Assembly (NCBI RefSeq): GCF_014905175.1
Contig: NC_057792.1
Span: 9,114,001 to 9,178,000, forward strand
Length of the DNA stretch: 64,000 nucleotides
Direction of reading: 5' to 3'
From: Aphidius gifuensis
Lineage: Eukaryota; Arthropoda; Insecta; Hymenoptera; Braconidae
The position numbers and the translations under genes are program-made. Numbering within the stretch: position 1 is the first letter of the stretch; every line of letters begins with the position of its first letter. Under the pieces are notes generated by a model that saw only the letters and a list, made by a program, of their open reading frames with translations, was not told where the DNA came from and searched no databases. Positions 46,745-57,880 of this stretch are shown piece by piece.

Positions 46745-47450
46745 TCAGTATGTATCTGTGTGTCTTATGATTGCGAAAGCCTTCACTAAAAAAACTATCG
46801 TTATATGTTTGGGGATAAACGCGTGTATACCCGCTCCTTTTTTTTATACGTTAGTAGAGTATAGGGAGAGATAGCGGGCAGCGAGCTGTTAAAGGGGATA
46901 CGATCCACGAAAAACCGGTTTTGGGAGTCGTTTTTACCTGCCCCTTCTGTGCCGCTTACTGCCCCCTCGAGCACCTACAAACTCCGCGGGGCCCATATAC
47001 GCGACTACCCTGATAAAGTACCCTCAAAAACTACCCTTAAAAACTACCTATTATTTTATTTATTATTATTATTATTATAATAATTATTTTTTATATATAT
47101 ATATTTTTTTATTATTTATTTATTGTTATTATTATTTATATATGTACGTATGTATATATATATGAATAATAATATTATTTTTTTTTTTTTAAATATTATT
47201 TTGTGATGTGTGCGCGCGCATAGGTGCAAGCAGACTACAAGCAAAAGTGTCAGCAGTGAATGGAAAATGTGTGTGAGCCAGATATGTGAGTGTAGTGCAA
47301 CCATGTTCTGTAAAGTGTCTATAGCGCTCCAGCGGCAGCAAAAGACCCAACAGAAGTTTGGATGGAGAATGTGTGTAAGTCAAGTATGTGTTCGTGTAGG
47401 GCGGCCATGTTTGTAGTGCTAGTGTTCAAATCAGACTCTGTGTATTCGTA
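46745..47450. repeat. GC-richer patch with a short tandem duplication
   Basis: 46850-47000 is a GC-rich stretch of unknown origin. 47258-47315 (GGAAAATGTGTGTGAGCCAG... CCATGTT) recurs at 47362-47415 (GGAGAATGTGTGTAAGTCAA... CCATGTT). The end (GTAGTGCTAGTGTTCAAATC, 47416) recalls the spacer of the composite element at 7407-8194. No gene. Confidence 0.4.
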
Positions 47451-48083
47451 TATACGAACATTATTTCATAAACAACCCTTATTATTTAAACATTGATATT
47501 AATGGAAAATTATTGAACAACCCTTATTATAAACAACCCTATGATTCGAATATCTTTATTAAATGCACTTGTTATTTCATAAGAAAATTCTTTCATATAC
47601 CCATGTATTTAAAAATTTAATTAATTTTTTATTATTGAATGACTTTACTGTTTATTTTATTATTGTCATATTATATACTACTGTACATCTGACATAGAAG
47701 TTCCAATGGATACTAATATATCTATGTGACATGCAAGCAAAGCAGCAACTGACTTTTAAATTCATGCGCACGCACCCAAAAAAGCATGAACAATATATAG
47801 ATATACTGTCACTGTAGTATGGGCATACAATATATGGTTGTTTACATATTTTTGAATGTAGAACACAAGTGTTTTGAAATATTTTTATAAGAGTTAAGAC
47901 ATCGGTAAATGACACTTAACATTAATAAGATATTATTCAATGATACTTTAAATACTTATTATTTCCAAACTCTCTCTACTATTTAAATAATATTATTAAC
48001 ATTATTCCTATTATTATTCGATGAATATTTTATTGTTATTTTATTATTATGAAAATTATCTTTTTAACTGGAGCTATAATTTA
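47451..48083. other. AT-rich non-coding stretch
   Basis: No recognised feature. This is the outer flank of inverted-repeat arm 1; whether the arm starts before 48084 cannot be known because arm 2 leaves the window. Confidence 0.4.
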
Positions 48084-51000
48084 AATATAACAATAACTAT
48101 ATATGTAATATCATTTCAATATTTTTTAATTTATTATTTTATTATTATTATTATGATTATCGTATTTTTACTTTTATCAATGTAAATATGGGTATAAATA
48201 ATGTTATTTTTATTTTGAATACATTGGAGTTTATTATCATTTAATATTATTATTATCATTATTATTGATATTATTATTATTTATAAGCATCAAAGTGAGC
48301 TCTATATGAACTAGGTCTATAATTCAAATATAATAATTATGTTATTATTATTTTGATATTCTGAAATGCTTCATCATTCAATATCATTAAGATGATTATT
48401 AATAGAGTTACCTCACCAAACTATATTTTTCATTTAGATAAAATAATTATTACATATTTGATATTTTTTTATTATTTTAATATTTTTAAATTTTTATCAT
48501 ATGACTTTGTGTATATGTGCCATCCCTCAATAAAGTCGGAAAATACTTGTACGCACCATGCGACGAAAAACACAACTAAATGTCTATAGTAGTTTATGAA
48601 AGGTAAGTGTATAAGGTTCAGGAGTGTATATACTGTGTAGTCAGGGGCGTACATATAGCTGAATGTACAAATTTATGTTTTTCATGATTACTTTCATATA
48701 ATTCATGTATAGATGTACTTACACACCTATGGTTAAATATGTATTTTATCCCTTTTAACTAGATCGACTATCAATAATAATATGTATTTACAAGTTATCA
48801 AACATGTATTACATAATTTTAAAAAAACTATAATTGATAAATATTTTAATTCAAACTTTACTTTAATATCAAAGTCCAATAAAAAATGAAATTCAATCTG
48901 ATACTGAAGAATGTGATTGTTATTATATATTTGAATATTCTTAATTATTCTTTTTAACAATTATTTTTTCTTTTCTGATAGATATGCAAAATATTTTACA
49001 ACGCACACACACACACACGCAACGTGTATTCACTTGTTTGTATTTTTGAATGAAATAATTTTTTTGAATGAAGTAATTAAAAGGTGAAAATAAAATTCCC
49101 TACGATTATTTTTTTGTTATATTATATTTATTGTTATTATTATAATTGAGATATATTTATTATCATATTTACAAAATTCAAAATGAAATTAATTCTTATA
49201 TTTGGAAAAAGAATTCACTGTTTTTACTTTGTAAATTTCTTAATTTAAATGCTTATAAAACTTGAATAGAAAAAAACATCTGTTATTCTTAAAATGACTC
49301 ATCTTTACATGAGAGAAATTGATATTATTTTATGTAATGAAAAATTAAATAAGAAAAACAATATTCACACTTGAAGGAAATCGATATTATAGACATGATA
49401 TTTTCATAGATTAATTTAAATTTTTAAAAAATCAAATGAAGAAAATATTTTTATAAACTACTTGTTAAGAGAAATTGATATTACCAACATAATATTCCAT
49501 ATATTAATTTAAATATTTTACAAAATGAAAAACAATAAATTATTATAAATTATTACTCTCAAGAGAAATTGATCTTACCGACATAATACTTTCATACCCT
49601 AATTTAGATGTTGTACGAAATTAAAATAAAAAACAATAAATTTTTACAGATTAATTATCTCAAGAAAAACTGATATTACCGACACACCGATTTATATATA
49701 TATATATATAATCAAAAAAGTAATACAAGAATTAAACCAAACACAATTGTCATTTGAAAATAAATTCCTTATTTATACGTTAGAAATAAATATGAGCATT
49801 TTATCTGAACATATATTGAAAAAAATTAAAATATATTTATAAATATACCAGCGTAAAAAAAAAAAATTATTATACATTTCTATTTATACTACCTTTTATT
49901 CACATTTGTTAAAAAGAAAAGTCAATAACCGAAATAATGATTTGTTAAAGAACTTATGTCGAGCAGCTGTCATTGTTTGATTTAATATCAAACATGTTTC
50001 ATTATTTTATGATTCTTCAGGTTTATTATTTACAAGTTTAAAATTAAACAATTATTTTATAATTATTATTTTACTTGTATTACTTTATTATCAACAATTG
50101 TTCAATTCATGAAATGTTTAATATGTAATTTTTTATTTGTTCAAGTATATTCACTTCAAACTTATAATTTTCAAAGTATTAAAAAATTAGAATCAAGACA
50201 TATTAAGTTTTTAATATTCAACATTGTAAACTTTTATTTTAATTTTGTTCTAACTTTTTTAGTAAAATCGTAAAATATTTATTTTATAATTTTTATAATG
50301 AAAAACCATTCACTAATAATTTTTGAAGGAAGAAAGAATTATAATTTATTATATTACAATTTTATTACTTTTTCAACAATTTTCTAATAATTTTTAGAAA
50401 ATAAATTTACTATAATTATAATTTTATTTTTCAATTTTTCAAAACCATTCACTTATATTTTCAGAGAATAAATTTACTATATTTATAATTTTCTTTTTCA
50501 ATTTTTTAAAACCATCCATTAATATTTTCTAAAGAATGAATTTAATATATTTTTAATTTTTAAAACAATTCAGTAATATTTACCAAAGAATAAATTTAAG
50601 ATAGTTATAATTATTATTATTATTAATTTTTCATAAACACTTACTAATATTTCAAAAAAAAAAAATTGTTACACTTATTATTATTATTACGTTTTTTATT
50701 TATTTATATTAAAAAATATTATTTCTAATATTTTAAAAACATATATTAATATCTTCTCGAAACGATTTACTACAGCGATAATTTTTATATCTTTATTTGA
50801 TTTGAAAACATTTACTTATATTTTTTGAAGAAACAATTAACTACAATTGTAAGTAATCCAGTTTTACTTTTTTATAAATGAAAAATTTATTTTCAATTTA
50901 AAAAAACTACAAGTAATATTTGAAAAAGAAAACAATTTACTACAGTTATAATCTTTATATTTTTACCTGATGATATCAAAATTATTTTTAATATTTTAAA

Positions 51001-51423
51001 AACATTATTAATATTTTTTCAAATACAATTGTAAAAAAGTTTATTTTTCTTTCTTCACATTAAAAGATATTTAATATTCGAAAAATCATTCACTAACATA
51101 ATTCCAAAAAAAAAAAAATATTACTAAAATAAAAGTAAACAATTTACTACAGTTAATTTTTATATCTTTATTTGATATCAAAATTATTTTCAATATTCTA
51201 AAAAACATTAATATTAATATTTTTTTACAATTGTATTTGAAAAAATATTTATTTCTCTTTCTTTACATTAAAAGATATCTAATATTTGAAAAATCTTTCA
51301 TTAACTATCACTAACATATTTAAAAAAAAAAAATATTACTAAAATAAAAAATTTTTAAATGACAGAAAAAAAATAATGAAACATTTTACGATAATTCATT
51401 CAAGCAGATACATTTTAATCTGA

Positions 51424-52027
51424 TTATGCATTTGAATTCAAATACTTGATAGGTATTGGAGGTGGACAAGGTTTTGGTTCTTGATTTAATTTTTTAATTT
51501 TTGTTAATGCTAAATGAGCAGCTTTTCTTTTTGCTTCATTTTTTGTTCGAGCTGATCCAATAGAGCTATAGTCTTGCATAGTAACTTGATTGAGTGGATA
51601 ACGGATCGGATAAGTTACTTTTATTGTAAATAATGGATCATGCTGTGGACCTTCACAATTTAATTGTTCATATTTTGGAAATGAATTTTTTTTATGACAG
51701 TATTCGTTCAATACTGAAACAGGATTATACCCCAAGTAACTATCATTTTTATTTTTTTATTGGGTGTTGATTTTCATTTTCGTCTTTATTAATTAACATC
51801 TTTATTTTATCCATCATCTCTATACTGGCTTTTTCCATTACTTCTTCTGTTGTATTTCCAACCACAGTAACTTCTATTTTTCCGATGAGTAATAAACATA
51901 TAGTTTTTTTACTTCCATCACGCATTGCTTCACCAATCTCCTTACGTAATTTAATGTTGTTGAATGAGCAAAATTCTTTTAATAGGTTCCAGCGTCTGTT
52001 GTTATTGTTGTTGTTGTTGTTTTTCAT
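51424..52027 (-). CDS. Double-stranded RNA-binding motif protein, arm 1 copy
   Basis: Two adjacent ORFs on the minus strand. The first (52027-51749, 92 aa) starts MKNN with an Asn run, then RRWNLLKEFCSFNNI and a beta-rich part ending in VMEKASIEMMDKI, a degenerate dsRBM-like fold. The second (to 51424) contains a good dsRBM: NPVSVLNEYCHKKNSFPKYE, a three-strand region, and the basic helix SARTKNEAKRKAAHLALTKI. Such motifs bind A-form dsRNA and occur in RNAi cofactors (R2D2/Loquacious/PACT type). The two ORFs are offset by one base at a run of seven A after codon PI, so one continuous protein is likely. ATTTTGTTATAG directly before the ATG looks like a splice acceptor, implying an upstream non-coding exon. 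Predicted residues are identical to the arm 2 copy. Confidence 0.7.
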
Positions 52028-53794
52028 CTATAACAAAATAATAATTAGTACTACGTCTTAGTATAGCTTACACTGATTTTATTATTTTTACAAATGCCAT
52101 GCTCATGAAAAATATACAAGTAAACTGAACTAGAAAAATAAACATTACCAAAAACTACGCTCAATTTAACATTCTAATTTATAACGACTATTGGATAAAC
52201 TACTTTTTCATATTTATTTAAATATGTACGCTCAAAGAAAAAATATTTTAAATATTAGCGATTCTATTGTAACATGAATATATTTCATATATAATTAAAA
52301 TGAGTAAATTATTTTTTTATAGTTGAAAATATAGGTAGTGAATAAAATATTTACTTTTTTATATATTTAAGTATAACTACTCAGAGAAAAAAATTATTAT
52401 CTTTATTGTTACATTGATATTTTTTATAAATAAAAGTTGATTCAACAATTAATTTTAAAGTTCAAAGAATATACCTACTGAATCAATAATTTTTTATATC
52501 ATAAATATTTTATAATGAGAACAACTTTATTATATTATTATATTCGAATATACACAGTCAAAGAAGAAATGATTTTGAATGTTACTGTTCTTACATTAAT
52601 ATATTCCATATACAATTTATTTAAAAAAATTAATTCTTAAAGTCAAATGATTGACACTGGTAAAAAATATTTTTTAATAGAATTATGAACTAAACGTATA
52701 TGTATTATAAATAAAAAAATAGAAATAAAAAAACAATTAATACTTTACATAAAAATAACCTATCTACATTCAAACTTTAGCTAAAATAACCATGCGCATT
52801 TAAAGTGTACACTCAGCTGTCATTCGATGAAGCTCTACTATACTAAGTCACATAGTAGTTTTCGTATGTTTCAAATCTACCTCCCAGCATTTGAATTCTA
52901 AAGTATAACTATTATAAGTGGTATACTTTTCTTTTATTTTTTTTTTATTTCAAATATGATTAAGTTTTTTAGACTATCATTCTTTATTTTAAAATCATTT
53001 TTGTCTAAATTATTATATTTTATTAGGACTATATAATTATAATTATAATTTATTCATAATAATTTCTTTCAATTTATTCACATATTTTAACCGATTATTA
53101 TTTGTTACTATTTTTCTATTTTAATTGATTTTAATTTCATAAAAAATTTTCTTTGGTAATTATTCATTTATAATTATAATTCAACTATTATAATACTATA
53201 AATTTATTTTCTTGTAGATTATTTTTGATTCAAAAATTGCAATAGAAACTTTTTATTTGAGAAATTTTATAACAATTTTATATTTATAAAATTTTATTTT
53301 ATGCATGTAATCATAGTATTATTTATTTTATAATTAAAAAGTTATTTTTTATTCTGAAATATTTCATTCAAAAATTTTCTAAACTTTTATTTCAATCGAT
53401 TAATTATTATTTGGTTAATACTGATTAGAATTATTTATAATTTATAAAAAATTATCTTTAAAATATTATTTTTATTTGAGAATTAATAATTTAGTTATCT
53501 TTTATTAATTTATTAATAATGTTATAGTAAAAAGATTTTGTTGTTATTTATAGATTAAATTTTTTATGAATGAAATATTTGAATTATACAACTGTTTAAA
53601 AAACTGATAAATTGAAAAAGATTTTGTATCTGTTTAGTTTTAATGATGGACCACATCAATTTATAATAGTTAATATTTTGAGTTATGCTTTCGCGAATAA
53701 ATAAAAATTTCGAATAATATACATACAATCTACGTTATAGCTACTACATGAAAATTTATTCAATATAAATTGAAAACAATTTACTTTTGAAAAA

Positions 53795-53885
53795 AACCAG
53801 AAACTTAGAAAAAACAACGAACTTCCCCCGCCGGGAATCGAACCCGGGTCTTTTGCTTTCCGGGCAAAACAATTGACCACTATTT
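53795..53885 (-). mobile_element. tRNA-derived SINE-like element, copy 3
   Basis: The minus strand has ATAGTGGTCAATTG (box A-like), CCCGGAAAGCAAAAGACCCG, a perfect box B GGTTCGATTCC and CGGCGGGGGAAG, followed by the family tail CTAAGTTTCTGG. It is the best-preserved copy of the family at 25300 and 25470. Cloverleaf geometry is incomplete (no T33, no matched acceptor), so it is not a working tRNA. It is present only in arm 1 of the inverted repeat. Confidence 0.6.
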
Positions 53886-54254
53886 ATTTTGACGTCCTTC
53901 TATGCGTCAATTCATTTTTTGAAAGTAAATGTAAAATATATCTTGTAAATTATATTTAAAGCTAGCAACAAAAATTTCATTCTGTAAAATGCTTTACTCA
54001 AAAAACAATTGACTAAAGAATCTATTTTTAATTTGTATTATAACCAAACAAAATGCAGTGCAAGTTTATTCTCAAATATTTAATTTTTTATTAATTGTTG
54101 ATTATATTTTCATAAAACAATCGAATAATTCTTGTTAATCTTTATCTAATACCATCTACTCTGCCACTTTTATTATAATTATTATCCTACTATCAAATAT
54201 ATAAATATATAAAAAATACAAAAGAACATTATGCAAAAATATTTTTATATGTAT

Positions 54255-55630
54255 TGTAACATGACATTTCGAGTCAGCTACCTTCTCGGACCGTTGCTAT
54301 GGAAATTAATATTTTTAAATAATATTTATAAATAAATATAAATAAATATTAAATATATTATTGGTTTATTCGATTTTTAGGCCAAACAGTAATACCAAAA
54401 ATTAATAAATGAGTAACATAATAATAATAATAACTAAAAAACGTAGTTTCGTAACTCAAAATTATAAAATAAATTCTCAAACGCAATAATAACAATAATA
54501 ACTAGATAAATGAATAAAATCGGAGTAGAACCATAAAACCTGCTGTAAATCCAACTGCAACACTGCAACGTAACGGAAACGGAACGGAAACTCAAACATA
54601 ATCTTAAACGTAGTCAAAATCTTAAACCAAATCGTAGTCGTAATCGGAAATTAAAAGCACAAAATTAACACCAGAAACTCAATCGAACAAACCTTCCACA
54701 AACTCAGTCTTCGAGGAAAACCTCAGGGTCGCTCAGGGTGTGGGTTATGGAGAGAGGGACGGGTAAAGTTGTGTGTGAGACTTAATTGAAGAATAAATTT
54801 AACAAACAATATTTTAAGCAAAGCAGTAAATCAACATTTATATTCAATAATCTCAATAATAAAATACAAAACATAATTAAAAACGTATCAAAAATCCAAA
54901 ATAGTATATTTTATAACCAAAAATTAGAATCGAGAATACCTCAACTTAATCGAAATCTGCTTACACAAACCGCTAGTAAATCGACTCTAAATCCGTAAAT
55001 AGCCTCAAAAGATATTCATATACAAAAGCAAAACTAAAAATCGATCGGAAAATTAATTTACGCGTTATTCTACCAAAAATCCAAATTAATAAATCAACTT
55101 AATCGTAGTTCGTCGTCACAAACCTCCAATAATTAATTTAAATTCAAAGATACACGCAAATTAACAATCAAAAGCTAAACGAGACCGGGACTAACCTTAG
55201 TCAAACATAACCAAAATATACGAGGCTACTTTCAGGGATAACCCATAGAGGCTCAGAATACTTGGTTATTCAGAGAGAACGACTGTTCAGCTCGGAGTCC
55301 CAAAGCAGAGAGAGAGTTTGTGCTACTCTAAAACAATACGTAGTCTGAATTCTTATACTACTCCCTCTTTCTTTGATATAGTTCGTTGAATAGTATACTC
55401 TCCGCATCAAGTTGAGTCTCAAATAATAATAATAATAATCAAAATACGTATTAAATGGTTTCACCCGGATTTTTACCGAAGAAAATAAATAAATAGTATT
55501 TAAATAAATATTCTGCATCAAAATGTTTTTTAAATACAAAATTAAATAAATAATTAAATAATATCACCGGCGGAAAGTCTAACAAAGAAAATAAGATGGG
55601 TTTTTAAGGTAGGCGATAAATATCGCTACA
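54255..55630. mobile_element. Solo LTR (1,376 bp) with 4-bp target duplication
   Basis: The sequence begins TGTAACATGACATTTCG and ends TATCGCTACA (TG...CA). It is flanked by GTAT on both sides (54251-54254, 55631-55634). It is more GC-rich than its surroundings and has no long ORF of known type. A 4-bp TSD with TG...CA ends fits a Ty3/gypsy-like solo LTR. Orientation is not determined. It sits within about 10 bp of the inner end of arm 1. Confidence 0.75.
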
Positions 55631-55634
55631 GTAT

Positions 55635-56129
55635 ATATATATATAATAAATCTTTAAATATATACCTAAATATATAAATAAATAAATAAAAGTTAAATAT
55701 AATAATAATGTGTATATAATTTTATAAAATCTGTATAATGAAAAAAACTTTAGAATATTAGTTTTTTAATAATGTTCTGTATATATATAAAACAAAAAAT
55801 ACTACATAAATATATGGAGATGAAAAAAAAGAATAATAATTCTAGTAAGAATATTCTAACAAGAATAAAAAATTTAACAAACTATAAAATACAATCATCA
55901 AAAGATGTATTCAGTTTCTTTATATGAATAATTTAGAAATGCTAAATTCAGTGGAAATTCATGGTGGGCTTAGAATTACGTATCTATGTCTTTGTGAACA
56001 ATAGTCTTTTATTCTGACATCTCTTGATGTGTTTTAAAAAAGACTTAACAACGTTTGGTTTTCTGTACTATATTTGAGATAGTTTATTTCACTACTTTTC
56101 AGGTTTTTTAAATACCTATTCTATTAGAA

Positions 56130-56160
<31 letters not shown>

Positions 56161-57023
56161 AATAACACTTTGTATATTTTATCAAAATAATAAAAATATA
56201 AATTATTTAAACTATTCATTTTTTTTATGATATAATTTTTAAATGCATTATGTTCATCTAAATTTATTAAAGACATATAATTAAAACTTCAATATTTTAG
56301 TTTTGTGTATTTGTTATAAATAATTGTTGTTACAAAATTTAAAAAGTTAAATGTAAATAAATTCCATCAAAACTATTTTTATATTTTTTTTTGTGGATAA
56401 ATATATCGAATATATATTTTTTAATATATAATTATTGTTAAAAATTTCTTAAAAAGTAATAAAATGATATTTTCTTTCCGAACATTAGTATATTCTCATC
56501 TCTGTATAACATATAATATAATCTAATATGATTAATATATTTATATATAATGAATTAAATAATTTAATATATTTATGGAATTGTTGTAACTTATTTGATC
56601 GTGAAGAATGTACAAGTTTTGTTATATCATTATTAAAAAACTGAATAAATATCTTTATGTGATATAATTTTTATCGAATAATAGTTAACATAATAAAATC
56701 AAGTTCTATGTTACATAATTAAATTATACATAAAAAAATCGACACTCATTCACAAGAATATAGATATATACAAAGAAATATATTAATGTAAAAGGCCGTA
56801 GCAATAATGTAAATATCTAAAAGGCTACGTTAAATTCACGATAATAAAAATTATTCATTAAAAAAGTGGAATTGAATAACTAAATGAAATAAATGTATAT
56901 CCAAAAGCTAAAATTATTATTTAAAAGTAACTAAATATATATCATTAATTTTCGTAATAAGCTAAAACCTTACAACGAATCACATATTAAAAAATTCCAA
57001 CAAGAAATGAAAATCTTTATCAG

Positions 57024-57067
<44 letters not shown>

Positions 57068-57690
57068 TTTTTTGATAAAAGAAATAAAAATGATATTTTG
57101 TATAGAAAAATATTAAAAAATAATAATTTTATAAATAAAAAAATAAAAAATGTATTGATATAGTTAACACTCAACCAAAAGTTAAAAAAATAGTTAATGT
57201 TGAGAATGAATTGTAATAATAATTCTAATAATTGAATATAATAAAAAAACTTATAATATAAAATTCATATAAAAAATTTTATGATAATTTTTATACAAAA
57301 ATAAAACAAAAGGTTTAATAAACATCTATCGGAATAGATCAACTTATTTTCAACGTTAAAATAATTTCAATAACAAATTATCAAAACATAAATTGAACTT
57401 ATTTTGCGAAAACATGAGAAATATACTAAGCATGTGATGAAGGCGTGTAATTCAATAGTAGATCCCATCCAATCATAGAAAAAAGTATTGTATACTCTCC
57501 AATAAAACAGTCTCAATAAGTTAGACCCTTTTTCCACTACTCACCTATCTACCTGCCCCAATTTACATTGCATTTCGTAACTGACCTTTCTATGGTAGTC
57601 ACATATTATCTTTACTTGAAATCACACGTAAATTCAAAGTTATTTTAAATTCCTAAATATCAATTGATTTATTTTATATATCTATTAACC
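55635..57690. other. Inverted-repeat spacer, AT-rich
   Basis: Unique, non-coding AT-rich DNA with a (TA)n run at about 56130-56158 and an (AAT)n microsatellite at 57027-57066. No gene recognised. Confidence 0.5.
57027..57066. repeat. (AAT)n microsatellite
   Basis: About thirteen AAT units, which read as a leucine run in an antisense ORF. Confidence 0.85.
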
Positions 57691-57694
57691 TAGT

Positions 57695-57757
57695 TATAAA
57701 AAGTTACTATCAGTTATCAGTGTGTTATCGTACAAAGTTCTAGTATCAAAAGTAAGT
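57695..57757 (+). promoter_or_regulatory. Candidate promoter and first exon for the arm 2 dsRBM gene
   Basis: TATAAAAAG at 57695 is followed after about 24 bp by an arthropod-type initiator TCAGT (57717-57721). About 30 bp later there is a strong donor AAA/GTAAGT (57752-57757). The next in-line acceptor with an ATG is GTTATAG at 60053, giving a 2.3-kb intron. It lies in the unique spacer, just before arm 2 begins, so arm 1 has no counterpart. Prediction only. Confidence 0.35.
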
Positions 57758-57880
57758 ACTAATTTTTTACATTTGACATTTATGAGTGTATCTATTATCT
57801 TATTAGTGTTTTTTTTTATAAACTATTTTCTTCAAGTTTTTTTGCTGGAAATATTATTATTTTAAAAAGTATTACCTTCA

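Larger units (their letters stand above)
48084..54247 (+). repeat. Large inverted repeat, arm 1
   Basis: The sequence is the reverse complement of 57881-64000 over its full length, with scattered single-base changes and indels (for example around 52440, 54128, 48530). The inner limit is where ATGCAAAAATATTTTTA stops matching (54247). The outer limit may lie further left. It contains one dsRNA-binding-motif gene copy. A patch at about 53780-53930 differs from arm 2 and contains a tRNA-like SINE. Confidence 0.93.

Noticed and set aside
47189..47416. Overlapping ORFs on both strands at a GC-richer patch
   Set aside because: They come from a short tandem duplication; no domain, and the frames disagree between the two copies.
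53683..53880. 65-codon ORF across the tRNA-like patch
   Set aside because: It reads through the SINE on the minus strand and has no counterpart in arm 2.
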